7,597 nucleotides of DNA from positions 1 through 7,597 of the forward strand of contig CALJXB010000436.1 in the NCBI GenBank assembly GCA_937974415.1, read 5' to 3'. A program made the position numbers and the translations under genes. This document shows positions 5,782-7,597 of the stretch, piece by piece. The stretch comes from an uncultured Kiloniellales bacterium. GTDB taxonomy: Bacteria; Pseudomonadota; Alphaproteobacteria; Kiloniellales; JAKSDN01. The first letter of the stretch is position 1, and every line of letters starts with the position of its first letter. A model generated the notes under the pieces. It was given only the letters and a program-made list of their open reading frames with translations. It was not told the origin of the DNA and made no database searches.

Positions 5782-7068
5782 TCACTCGGCGACCGCGCGT
5801 GGGGCGCCAAGGGCATCGTCCAGGCGGTCGCAAAAGGCACCGCAGACGGCCTCGTCGTGAGCCAGCGACAGATAGAGCTTGGTGCCCAGGGGGTTGAGGA
5901 AGATGCCGCGCTCGAACAGGGCCAGCATGAGGCGCCGCCCGAAGGCCCTGTCGCTGCGGTAGCCCGAGCGGTAGTCGCGAATGGGCTCGGCGTTGAACAC
6001 GATCTGCGCCAAGGGGCCGTCGCCGATGACTTGCGCGGTCAGGCCGTGATCTGCAAGCACGCGTCCGATACTGTCGCGGAACTTGGCGCCGAGGGCGTGC
6101 AGGCCCTGGTAGACGCCAGCGCCGCGGAACACGGCGAGGGCCGCGTTGGCGGCGGTGCAGGATACCGGGTTGCCGCCCAGTGTCGAGGCCATCCAGACAT
6201 AATCCGGCCGGCCGATGCGGTGCTCGTTGACCATCTCCATGACCTCGGCCCGGCCGCCGAAGGCGCCGATCGGATAGCCGCCGCCTAGCGCCTTGCCGTA
6301 GGCCACCAGGTCGGGCACCACGCCGTAGTACTCCTGGGCGCCGCCGTAGGCGAGGCGGAAGCCCGTCACCACCTCGTCGTAGATGAGCAATACGCCGTGC
6401 TTCGAACATGCGGCTCGCAAGCCCTCGAGGAAGCCGGCCACGGGCGGCGTGCAACGCTGCAGGGGCTCGACGATGACGCCGGCGAGCGTCGCCGCGTGTT
6501 CGCCGATCAGCGCCTCGGTCGTCTCGAGGTCGTTGAACGGCGCCACCAGCAAACTGTGCTTGGCGTCCGGGGTCCCGGCGCTGGTGAGCTCCGGCTCGGG
6601 GAAGTCCGGCAGCCGGGTCGGAAACAGGCTGGTGACCCCGGCCTCGTTGGCGCCATGGTAGGCGCCCTCGAACTTGAGGATCTTTGGGCGGCCGGTGAAG
6701 GCGCGGGCCAGGCGCTGGCAATACATGGTGGCCTCGGTGCCCGAGGCGCAGAAGCGCAAGCGCTCGGCCGCCGGCGAGATCCGCGCGACCTCCTCGGCCA
6801 GATCCAGCGCCCCTCGATTTAGATAGGCGAAGTTGGAGCCCCTGCCCGCCTGTTCGCGCACCGCCGCGACAACCTCGGGGCGCGCGTGCCCCACCAGGAC
6901 CGAACCCCATCCCATGGAGAAGTCGAGATATTCTTTGCCGCCGCTGTCCCACAGGCGGCAGCCCTCACCGCGGGCCATAACCACGATGCCGTCGTCCGGC
7001 AGCCCGAACTCGCCATTCGAGATGCCGGCCGGAAAGACCGCCAGCGCCCGCTCGCGTTCGGCCGTCAT
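5782..7068 (-). CDS. class III PLP-dependent aminotransferase, glutamate-1-semialdehyde aminomutase-like
   Basis: A 428-residue fold-type I PLP enzyme. The expected parts are present: SGTEAT (109-114) for phosphate binding, AYHGAN (136-141) with the ring-stacking aromatic, Asp231 in IYDEVVTGFR contacting the pyridine nitrogen, the Schiff-base Lys259 in AYGKALGGGYPIGAFGG, and STLGGNP (295-301). The overall pattern (LDFSMGWGSVLVGHARP, TGRPKILKFEGAYHG) is closest to the HemL-like branch, but many such proteins are omega-amino acid or amine aminotransferases, and no heme gene is nearby. ATG 7068 is chosen because GAGG lies 8 bases upstream; the frame runs on further upstream but would overlap groES. 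Next to a ureohydrolase, it could remove the amino group of the released amine (putrescine or 4-aminobutyrate); this is inferred. Confidence 0.9.
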   Translation of the reverse strand: MTAERERALAVFPAGISNGEFGLPDDGIVVMARGEGCRLWDSGGKEYLDFSMGWGSVLVGHARPEVVAAVREQAGRGSNFAYLNRGALDLAEEVARISPAAERLRFCASGTEATMYCQRLARAFTGRPKILKFEGAYHGANEAGVTSLFPTRLPDFPEPELTSAGTPDAKHSLLVAPFNDLETTEALIGEHAATLAGVIVEPLQRCTPPVAGFLEGLRAACSKHGVLLIYDEVVTGFRLAYGGAQEYYGVVPDLVAYGKALGGGYPIGAFGGRAEVMEMVNEHRIGRPDYVWMASTLGGNPVSCTAANAALAVFRGAGVYQGLHALGAKFRDSIGRVLADHGLTAQVIGDGPLAQIVFNAEPIRDYRSGYRSDRAFGRRLMLALFERGIFLNPLGTKLYLSLAHDEAVCGAFCDRLDDALGAPRAVAE

Positions 7069-7100
7069 GACACCTGCCTCATGGCATTTGCTAAGCGGAC

Positions 7101-7388
7101 CTAGGCGATGACGCCCATGATGTCGGACTCGCGCATGATGACGAGTTCCTCGCCGTCGATCTTCACCTCGGTGCCGGAGTACTTGCCGAACAGAATCCGA
7201 TCGCCCGCCTCGACGTCGAGCGGGGCGAGCTTGCCGTCGTCGGCGCGGCTGCCGGGGCCGACCGCCACCACCTCGCCCTGCATGGGCTTTTCCTGGGCGG
7301 TGTCCGGAATGATGATGCCGCCGGCACTCCGCTCCTCCTGCTCCAGGCGGCGGACGACGACGCGGTCGTGAAGCGGCCGAAACCTCAT
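7101..7388 (-). CDS. groES: GroES co-chaperonin (10 kDa)
   Basis: A complete 95-residue GroES, the heptameric lid of the GroEL folding chamber in the cytoplasm. It has the starting strand ([14 protein letters not shown]), the mobile loop that docks to GroEL (about 17-35, with hydrophobic III at 25-27 and GGIIIPDTA), and the conserved [16 protein letters not shown] (61-76). AGGGGAG about 8 bases before the ATG gives a good ribosome-binding site. The next gene, 32 bases on, is an aminotransferase rather than groEL, the usual partner. This is therefore a detached copy, either an extra paralogue or one serving a groEL elsewhere. The sequence looks intact and functional. No complete CIRCE heat-shock operator precedes it. 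Confidence 0.95.
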   Translation of the reverse strand: MRFRPLHDRVVVRRLEQEERSAGGIIIPDTAQEKPMQGEVVAVGPGSRADDGKLAPLDVEAGDRILFGKYSGTEVKIDGEELVIMRESDIMGVIA

Positions 7389-7597
7389 GCTCCCCTCTCC
7401 CCTTGGTCACCATTGGGCGATGCGCACGCCGTCCCGATGCAGGAGCCCGGGGCCGCGCCGCAGCTCTCGGCACTCTAAGCGATAGACCGCCGGCGATCTA
7501 GCTTGTTCGCGGTCGATCGTAGGCCGGCGTCAAAGCGGGGCCGAGCTATGTCCCGAGAGCCGCCGTCTCGATGCGCATGTCTGCCTTTCGCTGACTT
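7389..7597. other. groES leader region, no supported gene
   Basis: These 209 bases upstream of groES contain its ribosome-binding site and presumably its promoter. A TTGACG lies on the minus strand in the middle of the stretch, but no good -10 follows at normal spacing, and neither an RpoH-type promoter nor a CIRCE pair is evident. Short frames are open at the right edge on both strands, but none has homology or length enough to call. Confidence 0.4.

Noticed and set aside
5693..6952. 419-codon minus-strand frame overlapping the aminotransferase
   Set aside because: Arg/Gly/Ala-rich out-of-frame translation of the aminotransferase; no domain.
7069..7473. Upstream extension of the aminotransferase frame
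   Set aside because: It would overlap the whole groES gene in another frame and reads as low-complexity Arg/Gly sequence; ATG 7068 has a ribosome-binding site.
7470..7475. CIRCE/HrcA operator upstream of groES
   Set aside because: Only one GCACTC half is present; no GAGTGC partner follows at the required 9-base spacing.
7547..7597. Possible start of a plus-strand gene at the right edge
   Set aside because: An ATG at 7547 stays open to the edge, but 17 codons without a ribosome-binding site or recognisable sequence are not enough.

Overview
The window is GC-rich, close-packed bacterial chromosome and most resembles an alphaproteobacterium, plausibly from the Rhodospirillales. Three things point there: the protein families and their wording (an Ig-like domain of the type seen in alphaproteobacterial LysM proteins, a GroES with a GGIIIPDTA loop), an exact TTAA-N7-TTAAC motif matching the CtrA cell-cycle regulator, and a Flp-type pilin. 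The taxon is inferred; no rRNA or marker gene is present. No mobile element, tRNA, rRNA or CRISPR array was seen.

Left part (1-1460): the 3' part of a membrane-bound HAMP/class III nucleotide cyclase enters from the left edge. It keeps both metal aspartates but has Ile where the family's transition-state Asn should be. It is followed by a long compound hairpin, four copies of a 7-bp tandem repeat, and a convergent Flp/Fap pilin gene on the minus strand. The pilin is expressed from an AT-rich stretch (about 1470-1575) containing a good sigma70-like promoter whose -35 overlaps a near-consensus CtrA site.

Middle (1737-4711, plus strand): a metal-dependent amidohydrolase of the imidazolonepropionase/dipeptidase-like group, then an exact CtrA-type box, then a two-gene unit. 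The first of the two is a small ParA/MinD-like ATPase without ParB. The second overlaps it by ATGA and encodes a single-pass membrane protein with a low-complexity N-terminal region and a C-terminal Ig-like domain. The arrangement suggests a cell-cycle-linked positioning or envelope function, but this is inference.

Right part (4752-7388, minus strand): three genes read groES, class III aminotransferase, ureohydrolase (agmatinase family), with gaps of 32 and 73 bp, so probably one operon. The two enzymes could act in series in guanidino compound or polyamine breakdown: the ureohydrolase releases urea and an amine, and the aminotransferase then removes the amino group. A groES followed by metabolic genes rather than groEL is unusual. 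The last 209 bases hold the groES leader and no gene that can be supported.
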